NCBI GenBank assembly: GCA_000969725.1
Contig: JXSR01S008806.1
Reading direction: 5' to 3' (one strand)
DNA from: Ophiothrix spiculata
Taxonomy: Eukaryota > Echinodermata > Ophiuroidea > Amphilepidida > Ophiotrichidae
DNA: 23,730 bases
Shown here: positions 1 to 8,929 of the stretch, in pieces
Numbering within the stretch: the stretch's first letter is position 1
Layout: each line of letters starts with the position of its first letter
Notes under the pieces: model-generated
The model's database searches: none
What the model was told of the DNA's origin: nothing
Seen by the model: only the letters and a program-made list of their open reading frames with translations
Made by a program: the position numbers and the translations under genes

Positions 1-6
1 CTGAGA

Positions 7-78
7 GGCCGAATAGCTCAGTGGTAGAGCGCTCGCGCTGCAAGCGAGAGGTCCCGGGTTCGAGTCCCTGTTCGGCCA
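7..78 (+). tRNA. tRNA-like gene, anticodon TGC (Ala by anticodon)
   Basis: A full cloverleaf can be drawn. The 7-bp acceptor stem pairs GGCCGAA (7-13) with TTCGGCC (71-77), and A78 is the discriminator. The D arm is GCTC/GAGC. The anticodon stem CTCGC/GCGAG encloses loop GCTGCAA, with TGC at 39-41. The T loop is TTCGAGT, and its stem has one C-T mismatch (55/69). Internal pol III boxes A and B are intact. Two things are odd for tRNA-Ala. The base before the anticodon is C instead of the near-universal T33. The third acceptor pair is C-G, not the G3-U70 that alanyl-tRNA synthetase normally needs. Shifting the loop by one base gives a GCA (Cys) reading with one stem mismatch. It may be a working tRNA, a tRNA pseudogene or the head of a tRNA-derived SINE. 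Confidence 0.7.
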
Positions 79-110
79 GGATTTTTTTCTAATTATATGA
101 AATCCTGGCC
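74..110. repeat. Perfect 11-bp inverted repeat over tRNA 3' end
   Basis: GGCCAGGATTT (74-84) is perfectly inverted as AAATCCTGGCC (100-110), with a 15-base spacer. The left arm overlaps the tRNA acceptor 3' strand, so the hairpin would compete with acceptor-stem pairing in any read-through transcript. Confidence 0.7.
82..88 (+). terminator. Pol III T-run terminator
   Basis: Seven consecutive T residues begin four bases after the discriminator base of the tRNA-like sequence. This is the usual RNA polymerase III termination signal and supports autonomous transcription of the unit. Confidence 0.6.
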
Positions 111-490
111 TGTTTGTGATTTGTCTTATTGTTATTAATGTTCTAGTGTACGATGCGTATTTCTCCATTTCTTTATTTGAGAATGCTAGTTAATGTAATT
201 GTAAGGAGGGGAATGGTTCTTATTAGAGTTTTTGAGTTTAAAACAGAACATTAATTTCTGAAATATTTGCATCATAGCACAAAATTAGGGAAGGTTTTTT
301 TTTTGCATAGGTGCTCTAATTGCAGCATAGAATATGTTTTCTCATTAGGTTTGTCATTAACGGTTGTGGAATCATATTACTATCTATAAAGAAATATCCT
401 TATTCTTGTGTTTGTGTGCTAAAAGATGAGACCTGGACAGGTCGCGAGACATGCAATATATGGTATCAAAATCAATATAGTACTCTGCAA
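111..490. other. No gene recognised
   Basis: AT-rich sequence with a short T-run near 297-304. I see no splice-bounded open frame, no RNA gene and no clear repeat. Confidence 0.5.
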
Positions 491-494
491 GTCT

Positions 495-790
495 CACATA
501 GGGTATCAAATTTGAATTTTAAGTCTCTGATAGGGTATCAAACTAAGAGAGAATGGTTCAATTAATGACAATGGTGTCTTAAATTGCCAATAAAAGTGTT
601 TCAAATACCTTAAGAGTGTTCAAATGGTGTACAGTCACATTTTACCTATGATTTCTTGTAAGGTAAGGTATACATTTGAACAGGTATGGTCCCGGGTAGG
701 GTATCCATTTGAACAGACTACATTTATCATCTCAGATAGGGTATCATTTCATCCATTTTTGCTAATTTTTGGTCTCACATAGGGTCACCT
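495..790 (+). repeat. Degenerate interspersed AGGGTATC repeat
   Basis: A motif close to AGGGTATCAAA or AGGGTATCCATTTGAACAG recurs at irregular spacing. Copies lie near 500, 532, 665, 697 and 738, and a truncated AGGGTCACC lies at 781. The copies at 665 and 697 share the extension CATTTGAACAG. Several are preceded by a CTCACATA- or CTCAGATA-like lead. The array looks like an old, drifted simple-sequence family and carries no coding signal. Confidence 0.6.
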
Positions 791-933
791 TCGGAACCTG
801 CGTAACTCGAGTGGTAACCCGAACACAAATATCAGTTACCCCTCCCGGGCTAGAATGTCTATAGTTTGCTGATTGACTGCAAGTATGTGGGTCCTCACTT
901 GAAGAGTTTACACTTTGATGTCCTGTTTTTCAG

Positions 934-938
<5 letters not shown>

Positions 939-965
<27 letters not shown>

Positions 966-1005
966 AGGGTGGGGGTGTGGGGTGTGTGTGTGTGGGGAGG
1001 GGGTT
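939..1005. repeat. GT microsatellite with G-rich tail
   Basis: A pure (GT)n run of roughly 26 bases is followed by imperfect GTGTGGGG-type sequence. This is an ordinary microsatellite and a likely site of length polymorphism. Confidence 0.9.
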
Positions 1006-1534
1006 ATTTGTAAAAGGCTTCTGAACTGAACTGCCTCATGGTCTATGAAAGTATCTTTAATATAAAGTTTGTTTCATTTCAATTGGTAGACCTAATCCAA
1101 AACAAAAGTTACAAAACAAAGTATATTTTAAAGTTCAATTTGGAGTATTAAATGCAATCTTTACATACTCTCTGACTATCCTTCAAAGCTAAGACAATTG
1201 CCCACATGATTGGAAGTTATTTTCTGGGATACATAAAAGTACCTTTGCACTATCTAGCAGGGTAAAACACAGCTCCCAGCAACACATTCTCATTACAAAC
1301 ATACAATAGTTGTTTGCTTATTTGCTATAGAGACGCCCTTTCAGATATTTTCTGCGATTTCACAATTGTACTACACATTAAAGTAGTCCATAATTTCTCT
1401 TATAATAAATTTGACTAATATGGTCACCAAAGAATAAGATATAAATAAAAAAAAAGGAAGCTCTATTTTCATAGGTTGTACAAGGGGTATCAAATGTTTT
1501 TAAACTTCACCGGGGAGAAATAGAGCCAATAACA
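1006..1534. other. No gene recognised
   Basis: AT-rich sequence without a supported open frame, RNA gene or structured repeat. Confidence 0.5.
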
Positions 1535-1689
1535 TCATTTTATTATGAGGATCCTTAAGACATAAACATAGTCACTGAGAACAGTAGCACATTTCTTCAA
1601 CTTTAAACCAAAATTTTCCGGGCACTGTAACCCTTCTAAAGCAGGGACACAGTGTGTCTCAAATTTGTCTCCATGCAGGTTAATGACAT
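1535..1689 (-). CDS. Possible minus-strand terminal exon, unknown product
   Basis: Reading the minus strand, a T-rich tract ends in CAATAG at about 1690-1695 and could serve as a splice acceptor. The frame then stays open for about 50 codons. It contains a CVPALEGLQCPENFG stretch and stops with TGA at 1537-1535. An AATAAA on the same strand (1544-1539) overlaps the last codons, so a poly(A) site would fall just past the stop. I recognise no family. The minus-strand frame also runs upstream of the acceptor to 1741, so the splice is not forced. Chance openness is quite possible at this length. Confidence 0.2.
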
Positions 1690-1841
1690 CTATTGCCACA
1701 TGTAAAAAAATAAAACTACTTACAAAGCCAATTTGTTTCACATTGTAATAAGGACAAGTAACTATTCTGACAACATACCATCGATATAGCTTCTTCCCTG
1801 CTGGGTGAAGTTAAACAATTTTTTGATGCCCCCCTTATAAA

Positions 1842-2059
1842 CTTTGATCAACACCAAATAGGCGGCGAGCCTCTTCACATCGTGAAATGATACAAATAAG
1901 CGTGTGCGTTGCTGATCACAGCACAACTGCAGGAGACGCAGCGCACGTAGTACGTGTGACTCGCGTATCAGTATCTACGACGCGCGTGTAAGTGGGATTA
2001 TGTTTACTTGCGGATGAAGAAAAGCCTCATAATTCCCGCCTATTTAGTGTTGATCAAAG
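1842..2059. mobile_element. TA-flanked MITE, copy 1 (Tc1/mariner-type target site)
   Basis: The ends are inverted copies of about 26 bp. The left begins CTTTGATCAACACCAAATA and the right ends in its near-complement at 2059. It matches the copy at 6944-7158 over its whole length, including the internal AGGAGACGCAGCGC and GAAGAAAAGCCTCAT. The right flank is TA (2060-2061) and the left is AA, a decayed duplication. It is too short to encode a transposase, so any movement would have relied on an autonomous relative. Confidence 0.85.
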
Positions 2060-2061
2060 TA

Positions 2062-2735
2062 GAGTGCTGGTTGATCTCCACTATTGGTTCTGTAAGAGAT
2101 GGCTGCCTCTCCTCGCAGCAAGTTAGTTCCCAGATAAATGAAAGGGAAAAAACTAAAAATAAGTTATAAAGTTGTAACAAATGTCAGTTAAGGAGTTTTT
2201 TTTATCTTAAAATCTGAATTTTGATATCTATTGTTGGGTAATATGGGGCTGTGAATGGTAGGTTGCCCCTTTAACTTTATGTAATCAAACTTGAATGAAT
2301 CTTGTGAAATAAGAATCACCAGATTCCTGCAACTTGAGTTATGATTCAAGATGTCAGCCTGCTATGTCAATCGCATGTCAAATCAAATTATGAGTCAATC
2401 AATTAAATGTGAGATTGGGTGCAAACTAAGTGTGTTTGATTTACCCCAAATTGCTGTGTCCTAATCCAGGGAGGGGGACATTCAACCCTATCTGGGAAGT
2501 TTTCATGGGAGAAGAGGGGGAAATTGTGAGTCTTGAATTTTAGATAAATGAGATAAAAGTGAGGGGTATTCTTTGCAGTAATAATGCATTATGAAATTGT
2601 TTCAAACTTATGGAATGTTCCAATTAATGAAGTCTGTATAAGTTTGAACTGTTTTTTAGTTTTTTCTGGAACATGTTTGTGGATTGTTGATGCAATGAAA
2701 AGTGATGTGGCAGGACAAGGTGCCAAGATGTGATA
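2062..2735. other. No gene recognised
   Basis: Non-coding AT-rich sequence. It shows only short local echoes of ATGTCAAATCAA near 2365-2405. Confidence 0.5.
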
Positions 2736-2737
2736 TA

Positions 2738-2764
2738 GACTTGCTTATAAAAACGTAGCAAGTC
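2738..2764. repeat. Small perfect hairpin
   Basis: GACTTGCT and AGCAAGTC are perfectly inverted around an 11-base loop. The loop is AT-rich and contains TATAAAAA. The hairpin is short enough to have arisen by chance. Confidence 0.35.
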
Positions 2765-2956
2765 GGTCTCTCTACAAATAACAATACTAGTGCACTGCAT
2801 TTTTTATCCCAAATAGTTGACAATACATGTTAAGATTTTAAAAGTCATATAGTATATGTCAACTTCCTAACATTAAAGATAACCCCTAACACTTTTGACC
2901 ACTTCTTCATTTAAAACTATCTCCTCGGAAATTTGAAAGTCAAAAATCACGTATTT

Positions 2957-3020
2957 TCACCTGGAATCGAACCCGGGACCTCTCGCTTCCCAATCCAATC
3001 ATCACTATGTCAAGCCACAG
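2957..3020 (-). mobile_element. tRNA-derived fragment (SINE head or tRNA pseudogene)
   Basis: On the minus strand there is an intact B box, GGTTCGATTCC (2973-2963), in a T-arm-like context. Upstream lies a degenerate A-box region. The 22 bases at 2988-2967 are identical to bases 42-63 of the tRNA-like gene at the window start, from the 3' anticodon stem through the T loop. The 5' half no longer folds as a tRNA. A GCTGCCATGGCAGC palindrome lies at 3029-3042. Confidence 0.6.
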
Positions 3021-3043
3021 AGCAAGTGCTGCCATGGCAGCGA

Positions 3044-3112
3044 TTTCGTGGTTATAACTAACTCGGTTAGTTTCGTGGTTATAACTAACTAATTTCGTGG
3101 TTATAACTAACT
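3044..3112 (+). repeat. Three-copy 20-bp tandem repeat
   Basis: TTTCGTGGTTATAACTAACT occurs identically at 3044, 3071 and 3093, with 7- and 2-base spacers. Each unit holds the palindrome GTTATAAC. The array abuts the tRNA-derived fragment. Confidence 0.95.
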
Positions 3113-3119
3113 CTTTGAC

Positions 3120-3960
3120 GTATTTGAACTTAGATGAATTTCTTAACTTTGTGGAATGGGATATTGTGAGATTCAGTGGGATTAGTTCCAACCTATATCA
3201 CACAGCATTCAAATTATAAGCTAACATACTGACAGTAATGGTTGCATTATTTGTTTTGGCATGTATGTTGCATAATTTTATTCAGCTTCAATGTTTGTTA
3301 AGTTTGTTTGATATGTTGTATGCAGTTAAACTGTGCATGAACAAAAATTTGTTAAGCAGTCTTTGAACTATGGGACATAATTAATTTTGAGTCACAGACC
3401 TTGGACTTTTTTTCTGATTTGGTAAGAATCAGTGACCCAATCAACATTCATTAAAGAAAACCACAATTTAGTCATCAAATCTTAGTCATAGTATTTTGAA
3501 CCCTCGACTTGGATATCTGTTGTGGTTTCTTGTGGAAGTCCCATAGATGCAAATGAGATAATATGTATATTTAATGCAGATAGCGAAGAGCTGCTATTAA
3601 AAAATGTTTAAAAAAATGGTCACTGTTTTATTTCACTTACCCTACATGCCTCATTTAAAAGATGTGGTTTCATTTTCTGATTAATTTTGTAAATTGTATT
3701 AAAAGTATATGCCAAATTGCATGATTTTAAGTGCAAAATCTCCAAGCTCCTGAGTATGGGTCACCTTTTTAATGTCCTTGACCACCAAGACAGCCTGCTT
3801 TTTAAGCACCTTTTTTGTTGTGTTATCAAGTCTGATTTTGTAATGCAACAGAGGCATTTATATTACTTTTGTTTTCAATGTCAACTTAACTAACATAAGT
3901 AGTATATACTAATGTCTGTATAATGCTTTCATAACTAACCTTCTTTTAGAAGCTAACCTT
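3120..3960. other. No exon recognised; probable intron
   Basis: AT-rich non-coding sequence directly upstream of a strong acceptor. ACTAAC-type branch-point candidates lie at 3932-3938 and 3973-3979. I could not find the preceding exon. Confidence 0.45.
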
Positions 3961-4014
3961 ACTCAGAGCAATTTAACTAACCCCTTGCCTTTTCTCTTTT
4001 GCTTTTGCTTTTAG

Positions 4015-4161
4015 CTCAGTCCCCTCCATCCCTACCGCCTAGACATACTAACACTGACGCTAACACTGATGCTGAATTTAATAGTGGTTTTTCTAGAGCA
4101 AGAACAAGGAGTACTCCTGTACCTAGTAAAACTGGAAGAAGTATACCCTTGCTGGGACTTG
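4015..4161 (+). CDS. Candidate coding exon A of an unknown gene
   Basis: The acceptor is excellent: a TTAACTAAC branch-like motif, a long pyrimidine tract and TTTTAG at 4009-4014. The exon enters in phase 1 (CT completes a codon), is 147 nt long and ends in phase 1 at ACTTG|GTATGA. The encoded stretch is hydrophilic, rich in S, T, P and R, and includes SPPSLPPRHTNTDANTDAE and TRSTPVPSK. Its last residues, SIPLLGL, turn hydrophobic. If the donor is not used the frame runs to TGA at 4206-4208. Phases fit both downstream exons (6797 and 7834). I do not recognise the family, and upstream exons probably lie outside the window. Confidence 0.6.
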
Positions 4162-4208
4162 GTATGAACTATAATCATGTTCACCTCGTCATGGCAGGAG
4201 AAAAATGA

Positions 4209-5290
4209 CAGCTTGTTACGACACTATTGATAGGAGTATTATGTACACAAACAGATTCCTATGGCCTGCAACACTGTACACTCTTACACTGTCACTAGAC
4301 ATTGGTACCAATGCTGCTACATAGAACTAGCTTCACTTGTACTTTTAAGAAGTACCATTATTGCTTCATACCCACAAAAGCATTGCTACTGCTTCATAGA
4401 AGTAGTTCATTTGATATTATTGAAGTTCTAACATTGCTACTTTGTTGAGAGTACAAGCATGGGCACTTTGAAGTGTCCATGGAGATGCTTCTCTCCCAGG
4501 GCTTTTCTTTGTACAGCTCTGTGCTGTGTTTTTACCATTGCTGTAGTAATGTTAGAGCTTAGAAGGTAGAGTGTTACAAACTGTAATAGGAATATGGATG
4601 TGTACTTAAATGTGCAATCTAAGAGTCCTATATGCATAGGAGAAAAAACTAAGAGCATCATGTAGCAAAAATCAATGCAGTTGTTGGATACTGCATATTT
4701 CTCATTTAAGCAGATTTGATGTTCCTCAGAAAATATTTAGGAATTTGTTTGTAATTTTGACTTAAGTCATGTTTTAATGTCTGCTTTAAGGTTTTTGACT
4801 TCATTTGTACAAAATTAACCAGTCAAAGCATAAGACCAAGACAAATACATTTAGTATAACCCACATTCATTACGTGCACAATGTATTTTTGGTGCACAAA
4901 ATGGACTTGCTCAAATATTAATGACTACATGGAAGCATTATTGTTTGAAGTGACATTATAATCTTTGAACATCTTTCCTGAACTCTGCATCTGAATCTCA
5001 ATAAGGCCCCCTCCCACCCCACCCAAAAAAAGTGAAAAATATCTGAATCAGTTTGGTTGGTTGTTAAGAAAATAATTTATTATTACAAAATCACCTTTTT
5101 CCACCAATTAAAAAAACAAACACCCAATCTGAGCAAAATTGGGTGCTTTCCGGACCTGTTTGAATAGGGAAGGTCACTTATTTGATATAGATTAAGTGCT
5201 GAAATGAGAAATATGTAGAAAAGAAAACTGTTTACTCTTTAATGATGGTGTATGATTTAAGTTGCACCATACATCATATCATACAGTGCA
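4209..5290. other. Intron, no gene recognised
   Basis: AT-rich non-coding sequence. The only notable structure is a perfect 8-bp hairpin, CACCCAAT (5121-5128) with ATTGGGTG (5138-5145). Confidence 0.45.
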
Positions 5291-5298
5291 TAATGACT

Positions 5299-5504
5299 CA
5301 CCAGGTATACACTGTATGCAGCGCCCCATGAAGGAGCATCCGCACAGGGGACCCAAGGCTTTACGTGACTGTCCGACCACGGAGCAAGTAGAGTAAAGTT
5401 TCTTGCCCAAGGAAACAAGGAGACGAAAACCGCCCGGCCCGGGGCTCGAACCCACAATCTCTGTATTACGAGACCCGTGCTCTAACTGCTCGGCCACGCT
5501 CCCC
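5299..5504 (-). mobile_element. tRNA-derived SINE with perfect 8-bp target duplication
   Basis: The minus strand starts GGGGAGCGTGGCCGAGCAG and has a box A-like TGGCCGAGCAGTTAGAGC. Box B is GGTTCGAGCCC. The anticodon region resembles tRNA-Thr (CTCGTAA), though the stem is poor. A tRNA-unrelated body follows, holding CCTTGGGCAAGAAACTTTAC and CTCCGTGGTCGG, and the element ends GTATACCTGGTG. TAATGACT flanks both sides (5291-5298 and 5505-5512), so both ends are defined. From memory, the CCTTGGGCAAG body recalls the shared central domains of metazoan SINE superfamilies. The family name cannot be settled without a search. It sits in the intron between exons A and B, antisense to them. Confidence 0.9.
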
Positions 5505-5512
5505 TAATGACT

Positions 5513-6760
5513 GAAAATTGATTTTTCTGCTGTCTTGATGAGGTGAACATGAAGTGGTTGTCATAATTGTCATTTCATGCTAATGAATGTTTTTGTTATA
5601 AACAGGATTATGAGAGGAATGAAATATCTTACATTCCCTTTATGATGTGTTTCAAGTAACTCATTTTGCAACCAGTTAAGAATAAAGCAAATTCAGGGCT
5701 CTTTTTATAGATCTTTATAGATCTTGTCTTCATATTACTTCTTTTTGGTTTAACTTGAGCCACTTCAGTATCAAAAGATTCTTCGAACTTACTTCTTCTA
5801 CACTCAATTTAACACACTTAAAAAGAAGTCATATAAGTAAGATGGTTTCAGCTGGTAGTGGTGTTTTAGTCTGTTATGCTGTCTTTTAATTGTAGAATGC
5901 AGATATATTATTAATCAGTGAATTGTATGATTGTTGCTGGATTAACAATATTCTCTATTAATATATGATCAATTCATTGCCATCTGGTGCAATGAGAGTT
6001 TTGATTTGTTACTGCTTGTTTTATCTATTCCAACTTAGATACCACAAGGGAATGTTAACTGAGTATAGTGTAGCGATGAATAGTTTTTGAAAATCAGGCA
6101 ATTTCTATTCCATTTGAAATATCCTCTGCTCATTTCTTTGCTTAATAAGTTAAAGTCATTAATGACAGACTCATATACAGTAAACTGGAGTGACTTGGAA
6201 AGCCGGGATGACTTTGAACCAAAGTGTGACAAAATGGGTTTGCGACATACATCTGGCCTGATGTTTGTTTGTTGAAATCATTTACAAGCCACTATCAGGT
6301 GGGATGAATCGTTGATAAACCACCCTATCATAATTTTGTTCAAAGTTGGCCCGATGTTCAAAATCAACCCCAGTTTATCTTATATTTGATTACTAAACAG
6401 TATACTCCATAAACAGGCATGAAAATGGGTTTAAGAAGTTTAGCAGTAAAACTTATTTGATTCAAAGTAGGCTTTTTTCTAGGAATTCTTGACAATTTGT
6501 TTTGTAGTAATTCCTGAGGATTCTCATGCCGGCATAAACCATGGAAGTACAAATTAAAGTGACTGCATATATGCCCTCTCAGTTGCGCTTTCAGTGTGGC
6601 TGCTTAGAGCATTGTAGACATGCACTTTCCCACATTTATGCATAGATAATGTATAAATTAATAATGAGTTGGTTGGTTTATAATCGTCTATAATTTGGTT
6701 GTGGACATTAATAGGCTTGAAGCAAATTAATTTTATCTATAATACTTTCACAATAATATT
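5513..6760. other. Intron, no gene recognised
   Basis: Non-coding. It contains a direct TTATAGATCT duplication at about 5706-5726. Short open frames here are typical of chance. Confidence 0.45.
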
Positions 6761-6796
6761 TTCAGGCATTGATTTGCTTGTCTGTTGTTCCTGCAG

Positions 6797-6877
6797 TTCT
6801 GGTGTACCTAGGCACTGCTATGGGAACTTGGCGATAATATCTCCTCACCAATCCTGCCAACGTCCCTGCAGGGCAAG
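6797..6877 (+). CDS. Candidate 81-nt cassette exon B with in-frame stop
   Basis: Acceptor TTGTTCCTGCAG ends at 6796 and donor GGCAAG|GTATTT follows 6877. The length is 81 nt (27 codons), and the exon is phase 1 at both ends when joined to exon A. Read after exon A, it adds VLVYLGTAMGTWR and stops at TAA (6835-6837). With SIPLLGL from exon A this makes a hydrophobic C-terminal segment of about 18 residues. The same frame after the TAA stays open (LLTNPANVPAGQ) and joins exon C in frame. A second acceptor at 6765 would give a 112-nt version in another frame. The exon could be an alternative terminal exon, a poison exon or an exon with one nonsense mutation. Confidence 0.45.
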
Positions 6878-6943
6878 GTATTTTCAAGTACCAAGTGACT
6901 GAATAAGTCTCTGCGCAAATATTACAAGGCAACCCAGTTTATA

Positions 6944-7158
6944 CTTTGATCAACAAAAAATAGGCGGGCCTCTTCACATCGTAATTTGATACAGATAAGT
7001 GTGTGCGTAGCTGAACACAGCACAAGTGCAGGAGACGCAGCGCGTGTTGAAAGTGTGATTCTCACGTCAGTATCTACGGAGCATGCATAATTGGGATTAT
7101 ATTTACTTTTAGATGAAGAAAAGCCTCATAATTCCCGCCTGTTTAGTATTGATCAAAG
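6944..7158. mobile_element. TA-flanked MITE, copy 2
   Basis: Full-length relative of the element at 1842-2059. It starts CTTTGATCAACA and ends with the inverted GATCAAAG, and both sides are flanked by TA (6942-6943 and 7159-7160). TIRs are about 25 bp with AGGCGGG at their inner edge. It lies 66 bases after exon B, inside the intron. The two copies differ by scattered substitutions and small indels, so neither is a recent insertion. Confidence 0.9.
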
Positions 7159-7160
7159 TA

Positions 7161-7530
7161 TAGACGTGGGCTCAATTCTCTGCCCAAATGATTGCATCAA
7201 GCTATGCAGAAACTCCGTTAAAGATCCCTGATGGCTAGGGACATCTGCACTGTACAAATCTCCTGCACCATCATGTTGAGTATCCCATTATTCCTTGGGT
7301 ATCCAGAGCTGGAGAAACAACTAGCAGGCACATGATTAATAAAGAAAATGAATAAATTGAGAGAAGAGATGGTCTTAAGTGTGGATCAGATATAACCACT
7401 TGCCTCTAGTGGTACTCAACAGTAACTGCACTTGGGATGACTATAGCTCAGCAGCTGGTAACTTACTGTAACAGAACCATTGTAGATAGGATATAGGGAT
7501 TTTTATGTGTAATTTTGCTAAATGGGTGTT
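7161..7530. other. Intron, nothing recognised
   Basis: Non-coding sequence between two inverted-repeat elements. I see no exon, RNA gene or repeat. Confidence 0.45.
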
Positions 7531-7537
7531 TCTTTTT

Positions 7538-7689
7538 GGTTTATTCAGATTCTGTTGATATGCATCGCACGGCGTTCATCAATGCAGTCTTTTACATGCG
7601 CTATTACCACACTTGTTCATAGCACGCGTATAAAGACTGCACTCGATGGGCATCGGTCGATGCATATTGACAGGACCCTGAATTAAACC
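7538..7689. mobile_element. Foldback element with about 65-bp imperfect arms
   Basis: The left arm, from GGTTTATTCAG through ATATGCATCG and AATGCAGTCTTT, is inverted on the right as AAAGACTGCA, CGATGCATAT and CTGAATTAAACC. The loop is about 30 bases. No unambiguous target duplication is visible. The RNA would form a long imperfect hairpin. Small foldback transposon is the default reading, and a hairpin RNA precursor is an alternative. Confidence 0.7.
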
Positions 7690-7833
7690 ATAAGTCTGAT
7701 TACATCAAGATATCAGTCACCCTATATACTGTTCGACACAAAATAGTGATATGTTCCTCATACACAACAATGTATGATCAATGTTTTGATTATAATGTTT
7801 TGATTTATGTGTTGTTTATTTATTTATTTGCAG

Positions 7834-7889
7834 CAAGTGAACCCCATTTAAGGAAAGCGTTTGATCAGCTTGGAATTGATAGACAATGA
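7834..7889 (+). CDS. Candidate terminal coding exon C
   Basis: Acceptor TTTATTTATTTATTTGCAG ends at 7833. With two bases completing a split codon, the exon reads ASEPHLRKAFDQLGIDRQ and stops at TGA (7887-7889). This phase fits a direct join from exon A (phase 1) and also from exon B. The peptide is charged and helical-looking, as expected for a soluble C-terminus. Sequence after 7890 would be 3' UTR. One candidate poly(A) signal, AATAAA, lies at about 8724. I do not recognise the family. Confidence 0.55.
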
Positions 7890-8580
7890 TGGCAAACGTG
7901 GAAACTGACACTGAACTTGACAAGAACATGTATGTGAAACAAAACAGTAAGCAAGTTTTATTTAATCGTAAGTGTGAGCACAAAGTGCTACTTGGGAATA
8001 GAGAGCTACAACTTGACCATCGTTGCAACGCTTCAGATAGTCTACTAGTATCTATACTACAAAGCTTCAAATTGGCCAATGTTGGCTTGATATTGCATCT
8101 CTCACCACTGATTCAAACTTTGCCACCCATGAATTGATACTGTAAAAATTGGCTAATGGGTCCATCAGTGATGCTTATGGACGCCATTGAGTTGATTCTG
8201 CATTGCTTGGCACATTCTTCGATAGGCCTCATCTGGGCATTCTATTCCAAATAATGACAGAGCTTGAGCACTTATCCAGCTGTAAAGCATTATGCAGGCA
8301 GTACAAGTGCTTGAAACTATGCTGACATAAGATGCCATCATGACATTTTTCAAGAGGCATTGAAAGCATCATCTATAGAACAAAAGGGTGAGATAAAAAA
8401 AGGATGGAGAGGTCCACATGCGTGCATATCATCAAGACACTGACCAATCAGCTTCCAACATTGATTTGTCTTTGCCTCCAAAGTAGAAAAGGTGTACTCT
8501 AAAGCCATAGAGGCAGTAGAGGTACATTGTGATTGCATTATGGGGTGTAGTCTTATTTAAAAATGACAAAAAGTAAAAAG
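7890..8580 (+). other. Possible 3' UTR, no gene recognised
   Basis: This follows the stop of exon C. Open frames on both strands (for example 8538-8350 and 8353-8165 minus) are short and mutually overlapping, and I recognise none of them. Confidence 0.35.
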
Positions 8581-8584
8581 TCCT

Positions 8585-8638
8585 GGGGGCATCCAACTTT
8601 GGTTTTAGAAGGTGTACCCCCTCCCCCCCCCCCCCCCC
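8585..8638 (+). repeat. Repeat end with C16 run, related to the window terminus
   Basis: The sequence runs from GGGGGCATCCAACTTTGG to a run of 16 C (8623-8638). Its start resembles 23389-23420, where a G-run leads into TATTCAACTTTGGTCTGGAAG, so both belong to one repeat family. Confidence 0.5.
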
Positions 8639-8914
8639 GATATCTGACCTAGTCTAGGGAACAGAAGATTTGCTCTAAAAAGGGAGTCTAGATGGCTGAC
8701 GTGACCCAAAAATGACTCTTGAGAATAAATTTTTAATTTGGGCTGTAGAAGCAAAATTGGCTTGTAATGAGGACGGAACTTATTTAAAAAAGGAGTTTAG
8801 GGAACTTAAAATATTTGAAAATAGGGCTTGGGAACTAAAAATTGGTCTTGAAACAGGGGTGGGGGTAGGAAGGGGTCTTGAGGGCTGCACATATATCACC
8901 TTTCTAGGTCAGTG

Positions 8915-8929
8915 CCCCCCCCCCCCCCC
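8915..8929 (+). repeat. C15 homopolymer
   Basis: A run of 15 C followed by GGGTAAAAAG. Together with the run at 8623 it may mark pieces of one G/C-run-bounded repeat. Confidence 0.9.

Noticed and set aside
3835-3860. GTAATGCAACAGAGG shared with 19687-19701
   Set aside because: Only about 18 bases match and the flanks differ, so it is probably coincidence.
5257-5497. Minus-strand open frames over the SINE
   Set aside because: They are translations of the SINE body and tRNA head, not genes.
8165-8538. Two overlapping minus-strand frames in the putative 3' UTR
   Set aside because: Both are 62 codons, in different frames, with no recognisable domain.
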